Assembly (NCBI RefSeq): GCF_000739595.1
Contig: NZ_BBJP01000048.1
Span: 1-37,016 of the forward strand
Reading direction: 5' to 3'
DNA from: Halorubrum halophilum
GTDB taxonomy: Archaea; Halobacteriota; Halobacteria; Halobacteriales; Haloferacaceae
DNA length: 37,016 nucleotides
Position numbers and translations under genes: made by a program. The notes below the pieces were generated by a model. It saw only the letters and a list, made by a program, of their open reading frames with translations, ran no database searches and was not told the origin of the DNA. Within the stretch, counting starts at the first letter, position 1, and each line of letters opens with the position of its first letter. Shown in pieces: positions 1 through 8,399 of the stretch.

Positions 1-242
1 TAAAAATAAAGATCAAGATAGTGTAAAAAATCCGCGTCTGGACGTGATTACTTGGATAATCACGACCACTTTGAAGTACCCCGACGCCGTCGGGGAAGCA
101 CGAATGCTGGAACCGACTACAGACCGCCGCTTCCCCCGGGGTAGAACCGCCAATAACGGGGTTCGAGATTTCTCTGACTCTCCCCTTCCGAGGTCGAGGC
201 AATGGAGAAGAAACGCATTCGATATAGGACTAATGACCTCAA

Positions 243-275
243 CATATATTAAGACGAAGCGCGAACGGTGTTGTA
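243..275 (+). promoter_or_regulatory. TATA box and leaderless start of the integrase operon
   Basis: An AT-rich element reading CATATATTA at 244-252 is centred about 27 bases before the ATG at 275. This is the spacing expected when a haloarchaeal transcript begins at the start codon. It supports 275 as the start rather than more upstream in-frame codons. Upstream, 79-95 holds a perfect 7-bp hairpin (CCCCGAC, 3-base loop, GTCGGGG) that could end a transcript entering from the left. The rest of 1-240 shows no gene, tRNA or attachment site I can support. Confidence 0.6.
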
Positions 276-814
276 TGTCCGAAGACGAATCGAACTCCGA
301 GGGCCTGATGGAACGTCAGACCACGGGTGAAGACCGTGTGAGGATGACCGCCCGGCAGCTTTCGGAGCCTCAGACGGCCAACTGGATCGCCTCAGAAGCG
401 GGCTGGTCACACGAGCCGACCAAACGCGTCCTCGATCGGCTCGTCGACGATGGCATCCTCCACCGTGACGAAAGCGGGACTCACACCACGTATTACCCTG
501 ATTACCGCCGCCAAGCGATGCAGGAGGCGATGCGGCTCCGAGACAGCGGGCACACTGTCGAGGAGCTCACGGACCGTCTCGCCGATATGAAGACGCAGAT
601 TCGCGACTGGGAGAATGAATTCGGTATTGAGTCGCCAAACCAGCTTCGCGGGACGCTCGCTGATGAGTCCCTTGACGCCGATGAAGAAAATCGCCGCCGT
701 GAGATTGCCCGCGAGTGGGAGCACCTGCAGCGGCGTATCCAGATCGTCGGCTTCGCCATCCGCGAATGGGACTTCCTCGCGCCGACGACAGAGCCTGCTG
801 AGGCCAGCAGCTAA
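275..814 (+). CDS. Winged-helix DNA-binding protein (DUF7342-like)
   Basis: This 179-residue acidic protein has a winged-helix fold in about residues 25-75, with a recognition-helix-like stretch (SHEPTKRVLDRLVDDGIL) followed by a wing ending in TTYYPDY. A long helical, probably coiled-coil region follows (about residues 80-165). It resembles the haloarchaeal DUF7342 family of TrmB/ArsR-like regulators often carried by mobile elements. It is the first gene of an operon with an unknown protein three bases downstream and the integrase after that. Its likely role, by inference, is to control integrase expression or act as the DNA-binding half of a two-gene module. The start at 275 is set by the TATA box spacing. 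Confidence 0.75.
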   Translation: MSEDESNSEGLMERQTTGEDRVRMTARQLSEPQTANWIASEAGWSHEPTKRVLDRLVDDGILHRDESGTHTTYYPDYRRQAMQEAMRLRDSGHTVEELTDRLADMKTQIRDWENEFGIESPNQLRGTLADESLDADEENRRREIAREWEHLQRRIQIVGFAIREWDFLAPTTEPAEASS

Positions 815-817
815 CGG

Positions 818-1279
818 ATGTCGGTCCCACACCCAGGTGGTGATCCGAATGCGAACCTCTACGCCCAATTGAAGCGAGACGTCCTCGACCGGATTCCTCA
901 GATCACGACCGTCGAGTTCCTTCCCGACGATATCGAGGCCAAGCAACTGCGAGCGGTTTTCGATCCGACCCGCCTTGAGGATCCTCCGACCGGTCCTGAA
1001 TCGCCGGAATTAACCGTCAAGTGGTATCGGCAGGCTCCACACGATTGGTTCCGCATCAACTACACCGACCCGAACACGGGCTTTCACGCTGGCTGGCACC
1101 AGGACGAGGACCACCCCGATCTCGGACGGACGCATTTCCAGTACTCAGCCGCCACTACGGAGGACCGTTGGGGGATCACATTCGAACACGAAACTCCCTC
1201 CCTGATCCTCTGGGAAATCGTCGAAACGCTCCTTGCGGACGTTCGTCCGACCTACCAGTACGCGCACGAAGAGTCATGA
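818..1279 (+). CDS. Conserved hypothetical protein between HTH gene and integrase
   Basis: This 153-residue acidic protein has no function I recognise. The N-terminal third is helical. The middle is rich in aromatic and histidine residues (KWYRQAPHDWFRINYTD, then GFHAGWHQDEDHPD) and looks like a beta-sheet core, followed by a C-terminal helix. The histidine/aspartate-rich centre faintly resembles TumE-type toxin-like proteins that pair with HTH proteins, but this is only a visual impression. It starts three bases after the HTH gene and its stop overlaps the integrase ATG, so the three are probably translationally coupled. Possible roles are a recombination accessory factor or the toxin-like half of a pair. 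Confidence 0.6.
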   Translation: MSVPHPGGDPNANLYAQLKRDVLDRIPQITTVEFLPDDIEAKQLRAVFDPTRLEDPPTGPESPELTVKWYRQAPHDWFRINYTDPNTGFHAGWHQDEDHPDLGRTHFQYSAATTEDRWGITFEHETPSLILWEIVETLLADVRPTYQYAHEES

Positions 1280-2520
1280 CTCCCGGTACACCTCGGAACC
1301 GTTCCGAACAGTCACTCACGAATTCCTTCGAGCGCTACCTCCAGGACAAGGGGAAAGGCCGCGGCGGCGACGGCGGGAACTATCGGCGAAACGCTGCCCG
1401 CGAGCTCAAGCGGTTCGCCGAGTGGGCCGCCGGCGACCGCGGCGACAATGACTGGACCGGGATCGTCCCCGACGACGTCGACCGCGACCCCACCTTCGAG
1501 GATCTCGACGAACGCGTCTTCCGCGAATACGCCCGGCATCTTGCTGGTGACCGTGGCCTCAAGCTGAACACCGTCCAAACCTATTACCGCTATATCTCTG
1601 CGTGGTGTGGCTGGTGTGTCAACGAGGGCTATCTCGAGGCGCATTACGCCCAGCGGGCGAGTGCGATGGCGCCACTACCGGAGGATGATGGCCGAAAGCC
1701 CGGTGACCAGCAGGCCTGGACGTCCGAACAGCGCCACGACCTCACCCGCCACGTCGACGGACGGGCCCACGACGCCGTCGAGGCGTACACGACACTCCCG
1801 GAGGATACTGACCCACTCGACAAGCAGAGAGCACACTACGCGGCACTGAAGGCGGCTCGTGACCGGGCTCTGGTGTTCGTCCTCGCCTACACCGCCGTTC
1901 GAGTCGGGGAGCTACTACGGGATCCGAACGACCCGCGCCGGCGCGGCGTCCGCTGGGAGGACCTCTCCCTTGACGACGGGAGTATGGACGTCTACCGGAA
2001 GAAACAGCAGTGGGACACCGCGAGTCTCCCCGATCCGGTGATCTCGCCGCTGCGGAGCTACCGCAAGCTGATGGACCCGCCGACGGAGCGCTGGCCTGTG
2101 TTTCCGACATTCGACCAACGGACGCTCGCAGAGCTCGTCCAAGAAGAGCTAACCGAACGAGGGGAACGCCCAGAAGCGATCACTAAACGCCGTGAAGAAT
2201 ACGCTCGCGACCTACTGCTTGCGCTCGATGCGGACATTCGGCCGCCGTCAATCACGACGGACGGCGCACGGTCGATTCTCCAGCGACTCTCAGAGGCTGC
2301 CGAGATCGACATCAACCATCCGAAACACGACTATCTTGCACCCCACGGCGGTCGACGTGGGATGGGTGAGGTCCTCGTCCGCGCGTTCGGGTACACCGTA
2401 GCAGCTCGGTATCTCGATAACTCCGAAGAGATGGTTCGCGAACGATACTCACATATCGAGGCTGGCGAGTTGGGGGACGTGGCCACGGAGGCTCTCGAAG
2501 AAATTGATGATGTCGGGTAG
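1276..2520 (+). CDS. Tyrosine recombinase (phage/ICE-type integrase)
   Basis: This 414-residue site-specific recombinase has an N-terminal SAM-like core-binding domain (about residues 15-130, including the segment LNTVQTYYRYISAWCGWCV) and a C-terminal catalytic domain. Catalytic residues can be placed: Arg209 in AVRVGELL, the H-x-x-R box at His357-Arg360 (HGGR), and the nucleophile Tyr391 in RERYSHIE. The domain therefore looks intact. The ATG at 1276 overlaps the stop of the preceding gene (ATGA), which fixes the start. Such enzymes integrate and excise plasmids, viruses or integrative elements, often at tRNA genes; no tRNA or att repeat was seen nearby. It probably mobilises the element that includes the ATPase gene downstream. 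Confidence 0.9.
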   Translation: MTPGTPRNRSEQSLTNSFERYLQDKGKGRGGDGGNYRRNAARELKRFAEWAAGDRGDNDWTGIVPDDVDRDPTFEDLDERVFREYARHLAGDRGLKLNTVQTYYRYISAWCGWCVNEGYLEAHYAQRASAMAPLPEDDGRKPGDQQAWTSEQRHDLTRHVDGRAHDAVEAYTTLPEDTDPLDKQRAHYAALKAARDRALVFVLAYTAVRVGELLRDPNDPRRRGVRWEDLSLDDGSMDVYRKKQQWDTASLPDPVISPLRSYRKLMDPPTERWPVFPTFDQRTLAELVQEELTERGERPEAITKRREEYARDLLLALDADIRPPSITTDGARSILQRLSEAAEIDINHPKHDYLAPHGGRRGMGEVLVRAFGYTVAARYLDNSEEMVRERYSHIEAGELGDVATEALEEIDDVG

Positions 2521-2831
2521 ATCGATCGCGTTGGCGTGTGTCGTCTATAACATCAAACGCTTCGTCACACAGTGAATCCCTCCACTTTACCCCGATTCAA
2601 CACAACCTATCAACCCGAATCGGTCGGAAATACGCTCCAAGAGACTATCTCTTTGGAATATTCGATTTCATCACAATATTGTGAGCCCTTTCTGTGCTCT
2701 ACTGGTCCATATATCGGGCATTCGTGACACGCTTGTGCGAGATATTTACCTTCCAATTTCAAAATAAAAGTCAAAGTATCTGTGTATATCTCCAAAAAAA
2801 TTCATATAATGTGCGATCGGATCTCTCAATC
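2521..2831. other. Intergenic region with promoter of the ATPase gene
   Basis: No gene is supported here. The region is AT-rich compared with its flanks. It contains a perfect 12-bp palindrome (CACAATATTGTG) at 2670-2681, a possible operator. A TATA-like TCATATAATG at about 2801-2810 lies about 26 bases before the ATG at 2832, consistent with a leaderless transcript. Reading frames in this stretch lack haloarchaeal amino-acid composition. Confidence 0.5.
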
Positions 2832-5800
2832 ATGCGACAGCCCTCACAAGAATCTGGGGCCTCAGACAACACGTCTGACGAACGCGATACAAAAAATCGA
2901 GGAGTAGAAAATACCGAAGAGTGCGTTACTGAACTAGAGGCTAGCCAGGAGTACATCAAGATCATCCCCGTCCGAGAAGAGGTCAACTCAGAGACCGTCA
3001 AACGTGAACTCTACGGACTTCACAGATACGGGACGGGCCGGAAGCTCCCGCTCGACATGGAGCTCCACTTCGACAGCATCGACGGCGTCTCCAACTTCGA
3101 ATTCATCATCTACAAGCCAGAAAACGAGGCCCAGTTCCAGTTCTTCCTCGGGCCTGGCGAACGCGGCGACACGAACTGTGATACTCTTGAGAGTACGACG
3201 CGCTCGCAGTACCCCGAGAACTTCGAGTTCGACCGGCAGGACTTCGACATCACGGATGTGTTCGAGGAGACGCCGCACATGGTTCGCTACGAGGGTGTCG
3301 AAGAACGACGGAAGGACTGGATGACGCTTCTCACCCGGTACGACACCGAAACGACGGATCGGTCTACCCTCTCAAACCTGCTTGAAAGCATCATCCAGAC
3401 CGATGACGCAGTCCTCTTCCAGGTCGTTTTCGAGCCGCGTTCAGACTGGTCACCGAAGGCGCAACGACAGAAGGGCCGCCTCAAGCGCGGCGTCCACACG
3501 ACTGGCGGCATGGTCGCTCGGAGTATCGTCGACGCTATCGTGGGCGTCTCAGATGAAGAAAAGCAGCAACGCCACCGGGGAGACACGCCCGAAGAAATCG
3601 GCGGGACCATCATGGACTCCCAAGTCGATGGGCAACGAGCCGGCCAGAGCCGAATGGGGCAGATCGACATGAAAAACCCTAGCCACACCTACAACGTCTC
3701 CCTCCGGGCCGCTGCCCAGACTGAACGCACCGCGAAAAACCTCCAAGACTCGCTCAGCCACCTGAGTGGGAAGTTCTACTCCATCGACGGTAAATACCTT
3801 GGCGAGAACGACTACGAGTACCGACGGATGCTAAACCACGGCATCACCTACCCGAACGGGCTCGAAATGGTGACCCGTCGGAAGCCAATTCTCGTCTGTA
3901 ACATGGAGGAGATCGCGAACTTCATTACCGTCCCATCGATCGACGCACTCCCGAAAGCGAGCCGGGGCGGAACGGGCGGCAAGCCCAAAGCGCAGTCGGC
4001 GCTCACCTCCCCCAACGAAGAAGTGTTCAGGGAATTCTCTGACGGGATGACCATCGGCCACGCGGTCACAGCTCTTCGCGATGACAACGACAACGCAAAC
4101 GAGATCAGCGCCATCGACAGCGTGAATCAATGGTGGCACGAGATCGACAAGCGCGACGCACTCGCCCTCTCCGCCGGCGACCTCACCCACCACTACGTCC
4201 GGGCAGCAACCACCGGGAGCGGGAAGACAGTCGCCACGATCAACGACATGCTCACTACCCACGAGCAACTCAATGGCCCAACAATCCTCATCGATCCCAA
4301 GGGCGGAGAGATGTGTCGGAACTACCTGCGATGCCATCGGACACTCTTTGGCGACCTCGAGGACGTCGAGTACATCAAGGTTCCCGAAGAAGACGGCAAC
4401 ATCCCCGGCATCCCCTTCTTCGACCTCAGACCGCTCACACGCTCCGCTGGCCGCGAACGTGAGACAGCCATCCAGGACCTCATTGACCACTACTTCCAAC
4501 TGCTGCGCTTCGTCCTCGGACGGGAGACGGTCGACCAAGCCTTCGTCGCAAACGAAATCCTGACCAACCTCATCAAGGGGCTCTTCGACGAAGAGAACGG
4601 CTCCGACTACTTCACGATCGGCGACCTACTGGACGCAGCCCGAGACTTCCAACACCACGGCCGGTCCATCGAGAACCTCGAAGAGGCAGACCCCGAGGAC
4701 CTCAACAAAGCACTGCCCCCCGCCGAAGACGAGCAAGTCCGGAGCTTCCTCAAGTCGCATCTTGAGAAAGAAGAGCGGCAGTTCATGAACACGACCGACG
4801 CAGTCCTCAACCGGATTCGAAAGCTCAAGGAGCGCGACTTCATCTGGGACATGCTCTCCTTCGAGGTTCCGGAGGAACACTGGAACAAGACAAAAGACTG
4901 GTACGACCGTGAGGAGGTCCCGATGCTCGACCTGAAGAACATCCTCAACGGCAACAAGGTCCTCCTGATGGACACTGGAAACCTCCGCGGAGAAAGTAGC
5001 GAGGTGTTCACTGTCCTGTTCCTCTCGCACCTCTGGACCTCCGTCCAGTCTCTCTGGACACCCAGCGGCGACGACTACATCGCCAACGTGATCATCGAAG
5101 AATCCGCGAACGTCGCCCGCAACGAGATCGTCTACAACGAACTGCTCCCCAAAGGCCGCGAGTTCAATCTCTCGCTCGGACTCATCATGCAGTACCCCGA
5201 GCAGGTCCTCGGCGAGGACCCACGCAGCAATCGGCGGGCGTACCAGGAGATCCTCAACAACGTCAACACGAAGATCATCGGGAACATTGCCACCGACGAC
5301 ATGCTGGCGAACTCGCTGTTCCACGAGGACTTAGACACTGACGAGATCAAAGATCGAATCGCTGGTCTCCGACGTGGAGAATGGGTTGTCCAACTCCCGT
5401 CCACGGGCTTCCACAAGCAGAAGCCAGAAATCCTCACGCTCAAACCACTCCCGATCCCGCCAGGGCACAGCGAAGGCCCGTTCGACGTCTCCCCGAAGTC
5501 CAAATTCGTCCGGGAGCGCAGCCGGAATCTCCACACCCTCAACCGGGACAGTGAGTACATCAACTCCAGCGCCGGCGCGAACTTCAGCTCGTCTGGGGAC
5601 GGAGATGACGACAACACGACCACCGACAGCGACACCACGAGTGACGATGGCGGACTTGAGCCAGAACAGCTGACTCTCCTGAAAACCATCTTCGACGCCC
5701 TTGCCGGGCAGGTAGACTTGTACGACCTCGGCCAGCCGATGACCAAACTTCACAACAGCGAGTACGCCTCAGATCTTGAAGATCAAGACCTCGTCGAGAA

Positions 5801-6326
5801 GGTTGCCCTCGGCCAGAACAAAGTCTACTACATCCCGACGAAGAAAGGCGAACTCCTCGCCGACGGGAAGTCTCTCTCCCCAGACGAAGGTGGTGAACTC
5901 GGTAACGAAAGCCCAGAGCATCACCTTGGCGTCCGGCTCTCTGCCGCATACTTTGACCAGCAGGGGTTCGACATTACACTCTACGGCGACATCAACGGAG
6001 GAAAAAACAAGACAGACACCTTCGCAGAAGCGACAAAGCAAACCTCTGGAGACCGCGACAAGCTCACTGAAGTCGAGATAAGTCCCGAAAAGAAACAGCA
6101 TGTCCTCGACGACTACGAGGCACTCAAGGAGGGATACGGAGATGCAGTCTGGATCGTTGAAAATAACGAGGAAGTAAGGACACTCCTACAGCAACTCGAC
6201 CAAGCCACAGATACAGACCTACCTTCAGGCCGTTCAGAAAACATTGAGAAAATCAACAAAAAGCTCGACGACGAAGGGATCAAAGAGATTCATACTTTGA
6301 ACTCACTCCGCAGCAAGATCGAATAG
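2832..6326 (+). CDS. TraG/VirD4/HerA-like conjugation ATPase, large
   Basis: This 1,164-residue P-loop ATPase has Walker A at residues 459-466 (ATTGSGKT), a conserved strand IDPKGGEM at about 487-494, and a Walker B-type VIIEESAN at about 753-760. These features match the TraG/VirD4/HerA superfamily, which pumps DNA at conjugation pores or in genome processing. The first 400 residues form a large domain without a known motif. After about residue 920 there is an acidic low-complexity linker, then a winged-helix-like part and a mixed region with TEVEIS that could be a degenerate nuclease fold (inference). The ATG at 2832 is chosen over an in-frame upstream start because a TATA box sits 26 bases before it. 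A role in conjugative transfer or DNA packaging is likely; no relaxase or pore gene is visible in the window. Confidence 0.8.
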   Translation: MRQPSQESGASDNTSDERDTKNRGVENTEECVTELEASQEYIKIIPVREEVNSETVKRELYGLHRYGTGRKLPLDMELHFDSIDGVSNFEFIIYKPENEAQFQFFLGPGERGDTNCDTLESTTRSQYPENFEFDRQDFDITDVFEETPHMVRYEGVEERRKDWMTLLTRYDTETTDRSTLSNLLESIIQTDDAVLFQVVFEPRSDWSPKAQRQKGRLKRGVHTTGGMVARSIVDAIVGVSDEEKQQRHRGDTPEEIGGTIMDSQVDGQRAGQSRMGQIDMKNPSHTYNVSLRAAAQTERTAKNLQDSLSHLSGKFYSIDGKYLGENDYEYRRMLNHGITYPNGLEMVTRRKPILVCNMEEIANFITVPSIDALPKASRGGTGGKPKAQSALTSPNEEVFREFSDGMTIGHAVTALRDDNDNANEISAIDSVNQWWHEIDKRDALALSAGDLTHHYVRAATTGSGKTVATINDMLTTHEQLNGPTILIDPKGGEMCRNYLRCHRTLFGDLEDVEYIKVPEEDGNIPGIPFFDLRPLTRSAGRERETAIQDLIDHYFQLLRFVLGRETVDQAFVANEILTNLIKGLFDEENGSDYFTIGDLLDAARDFQHHGRSIENLEEADPEDLNKALPPAEDEQVRSFLKSHLEKEERQFMNTTDAVLNRIRKLKERDFIWDMLSFEVPEEHWNKTKDWYDREEVPMLDLKNILNGNKVLLMDTGNLRGESSEVFTVLFLSHLWTSVQSLWTPSGDDYIANVIIEESANVARNEIVYNELLPKGREFNLSLGLIMQYPEQVLGEDPRSNRRAYQEILNNVNTKIIGNIATDDMLANSLFHEDLDTDEIKDRIAGLRRGEWVVQLPSTGFHKQKPEILTLKPLPIPPGHSEGPFDVSPKSKFVRERSRNLHTLNRDSEYINSSAGANFSSSGDGDDDNTTTDSDTTSDDGGLEPEQLTLLKTIFDALAGQVDLYDLGQPMTKLHNSEYASDLEDQDLVEKVALGQNKVYYIPTKKGELLADGKSLSPDEGGELGNESPEHHLGVRLSAAYFDQQGFDITLYGDINGGKNKTDTFAEATKQTSGDRDKLTEVEISPEKKQHVLDDYEALKEGYGDAVWIVENNEEVRTLLQQLDQATDTDLPSGRSENIEKINKKLDDEGIKEIHTLNSLRSKIE

Positions 6327-6530
6327 ACCTAAATTTAACTCAGTAGCCTGATCTTCTACACCCCGTACCCGCCTTCTATAGGGGAAAAATATGCTGGCCT
6401 CGTCTGAATGTAGCTATGTAGCATATCAGAAGAATCTACTGCCAACAGAGACGAAGATACGAACAATCCACCAGACAACCCAGACGGCCAACCCAATACC
6501 AACGCTAGCAAGGAAGAAGACGCACGAGAG

Positions 6531-7010
6531 ATGGCCTCCCCGGAGGACAATGCTCCCCCCGAACTAGTCATCGACAAAGTCGCTGAATCCCTCACCGATG
6601 AGGGCCACGATGTCTACCACGGACGCGAGTTCATCACCATCCGAGAAGATGGACAGCTCGCACCGAACTCTACAGTTGTCGAGCAGTATCTTGAGGACAC
6701 CAAAGCGATGATGCTCGCCTACAATGAGGACAGCAACGAGATCATCCTCGTCCCCCTCGAACAACGATTCGACCGGGCAGATGTCTACGGCTACAAACTT
6801 GGCGGGACGATCACAGGGCGGACCTTCGTCAAAGAGTACAGAATCGAGCATGACGAAACGGTTCGCTATCACCCGGAGTGGGATAACGACATCGGCGGCG
6901 ACCAAGTTGATGGTGGCTTCCGAGTCGACCTCGATCAAGACGGCGAGGTCGTCAATACAGATGCGTCTGAAGCCGACAGCACCACCGACGAGTCTGAAGC
7001 TGCCGACTGA
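6531..7010 (+). CDS. Acidic hypothetical protein downstream of the ATPase
   Basis: This 159-residue protein with very acidic ends has no recognised family. The middle (about 20-130) alternates charged and hydrophobic residues like a small alpha/beta domain. The start is uncertain: acidic codons continue upstream in frame to about 6414, and just before them an ATG at 6408 is followed directly by TAG. The protein may therefore be 5'-truncated, or begin at a non-ATG codon; 6531 is the first usable ATG. It lies about 200 bases after the ATPase gene on the same strand and may be co-transcribed with it. A role linked to the ATPase is only a guess from position. Confidence 0.55.
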   Translation: MASPEDNAPPELVIDKVAESLTDEGHDVYHGREFITIREDGQLAPNSTVVEQYLEDTKAMMLAYNEDSNEIILVPLEQRFDRADVYGYKLGGTITGRTFVKEYRIEHDETVRYHPEWDNDIGGDQVDGGFRVDLDQDGEVVNTDASEADSTTDESEAAD

Positions 7011-7445
7011 TAACTCCCGCACGACCACCAGAAGCCGGCCGTAGTCACAGCGTCGGCACCCCCTGGCCCTCCATTTGTTTCTCTCCAGAACCCAACCTCC
7101 GGGAGATGCTAGCAGTGGCTATCCCCAACTGATCACTGCCTGACGCAAGACAACCGACAGGCTCACCCCACGCCGGCCCACTCCTGAACACCCTCCCAGA
7201 CCCAGCGATCTCCCACACAACTCCTCACCCACGCCTGCCTCACTCTCGACGCAAAACTATCGGATGGCTCTCTTCAGGCTCACTATCCACTGGCCGTTGA
7301 GGTACAAGAAGCGTGTCCTATCCTCGCTCATCACCATGGAATCCCTCAAACTCGGAATCACACTTCCGAGAGTGATACCATCGAGTCGCTGTTTCGACCT
7401 AGTGAGATGGGGGTAGCATCTGCTATCGATTCCCCCGATTCAGCG
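7011..7445. other. Non-coding stretch after the ATPase module
   Basis: No gene is supported. The top strand is C-rich. At about 7412-7436 a G-run, the short inverted repeat TAGCA-TC-TGCTA and a C-run follow each other, which could fold as a hairpin. Nothing else is recognised here. Confidence 0.4.
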
Positions 7446-7468
7446 ACTTCTAACGCGAAAATGGAAAA

Positions 7469-7600
7469 CGACCCCCCGACTGTCGACGCAAAAATGGCTC
7501 ACGAATGGACAGCGACCCCCCGACTGTCGACGCAAAAATGACTCACGAATGGAGCGCGACCACCCGACCCTCAATACAAGGCTAACACACGAATAGAGCG
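7469..7600. repeat. 44-bp tandem repeat, three copies
   Basis: Three tandem units of 44 bp start at about 7469, 7513 and 7557. Each begins CGACC and ends near ACGAATRGA. The first two are nearly identical and contain the palindrome GTCGAC; the third has diverged. Frames through the repeat give no plausible protein. It may be a protein-binding array; nothing more can be said from sequence alone. Confidence 0.75.
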
Positions 7601-7808
7601 CAACCCATCCACGGAATATTCTCAGCAAGCCACACCAATACTGACTCTCTAGCTCTCAGCTATCGAAGACCAACTTGTGCCAGCGTCCCCACACCCTACA
7701 CCCCCCAAGTCGGCCCCACTCCCTGCGCGGTAGCTACCGGCTCGACCGCCGTACCACTCAGTGCTTCCTACCACATTTAGTATGGTTTCCACAGCCCAAC
7801 CAACCTTA

Positions 7809-8285
7809 TAAATACCAGACAGCACCGGGATTACGGTGATTTGTATATAGTCTCGTAAATACCAGATGGCACCGGTATTCGGTGGGTGGGTATTAATTAG
7901 CAAGTCCCGATCGAACGACCACCTCGCATTTGTCTATTTACCAGACGGTAGCGTGATACGGCCGTCTCGTATATAGTCTCGTAAATACCAGACGGCACCG
8001 GTATTGCGGGGGTGTGTATTAACTCTCAGAACACGAAGTGCGACACGCGAACCACCAGCATAAATACCAGACGGTAGCGTGATACGGCCATCTCGTATAT
8101 AGTCTCGTAAATACCAGACAACACGGGGATTGCGGCATTCTGTATATAGCCAGTGACCTTGATTCAAATTCTCCAGTAATACCAGACGGCAAGGCTATTG
8201 GCACCTCCTCTATTAATTTAGATATTCTATCTGTCTATTTCTGTAAATACCAGACAGCGGCGGGATTCGGGGGGTTCGTATATAG
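7809..8285 (+). repeat. Eight-unit direct repeat array with 126-bp periodicity
   Basis: Eight same-orientation units begin at about 7809, 7856, 7935, 7982, 8061, 8108, 8177 and 8244. Each starts TAAATACCAGAC or a close variant and ends about 42 bp later in GTATATAG or TATTAA. Units 1/3/5 and units 2/4/6 are each exactly 126 bp apart, and within a pair the units are joined by TCTCG. In units 2 and 4 the start also forms an inverted repeat AATACC-N10-GGTATT. No protein reads through the region. It could be an iteron array, a centromere-like site, or a set of TATA-bearing promoters pointing right; it is not CRISPR because spacers are short and related. Confidence 0.85.
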
Positions 8286-8399
8286 AATAGCACCCGCAAA
8301 ATCAGGCGTCGTTGTTCAGCCATACGCAGAGATAGCTTTAGAGAGCCTATAGAGCAATCTACTTTCCCCGTCGCAGTTCAGCCGAATTCACACAATTAG

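Noticed and set aside
150-200. tRNA 3' end as an attachment site (GGGGTTCGAGA)
   Set aside because: The stem next to the TTCGA loop does not pair as in a T-arm and no acceptor stem fits.
2659-2681. Origin-like repeat (TTCGATTTCATCAC) near the ATPase promoter
   Set aside because: It is a single, imperfect match to the repeats at 30.3 kb, so chance is likely.
2610-2795. 61-codon bottom-strand frame before the ATPase gene
   Set aside because: It spans an AT-rich promoter region and has no haloarchaeal composition or motif.
7809-8285. CRISPR array
   Set aside because: Repeat units are about 42 bp with spacers of 5 to about 40 bp that are themselves repeated at 126 bp, and no cas gene is present.
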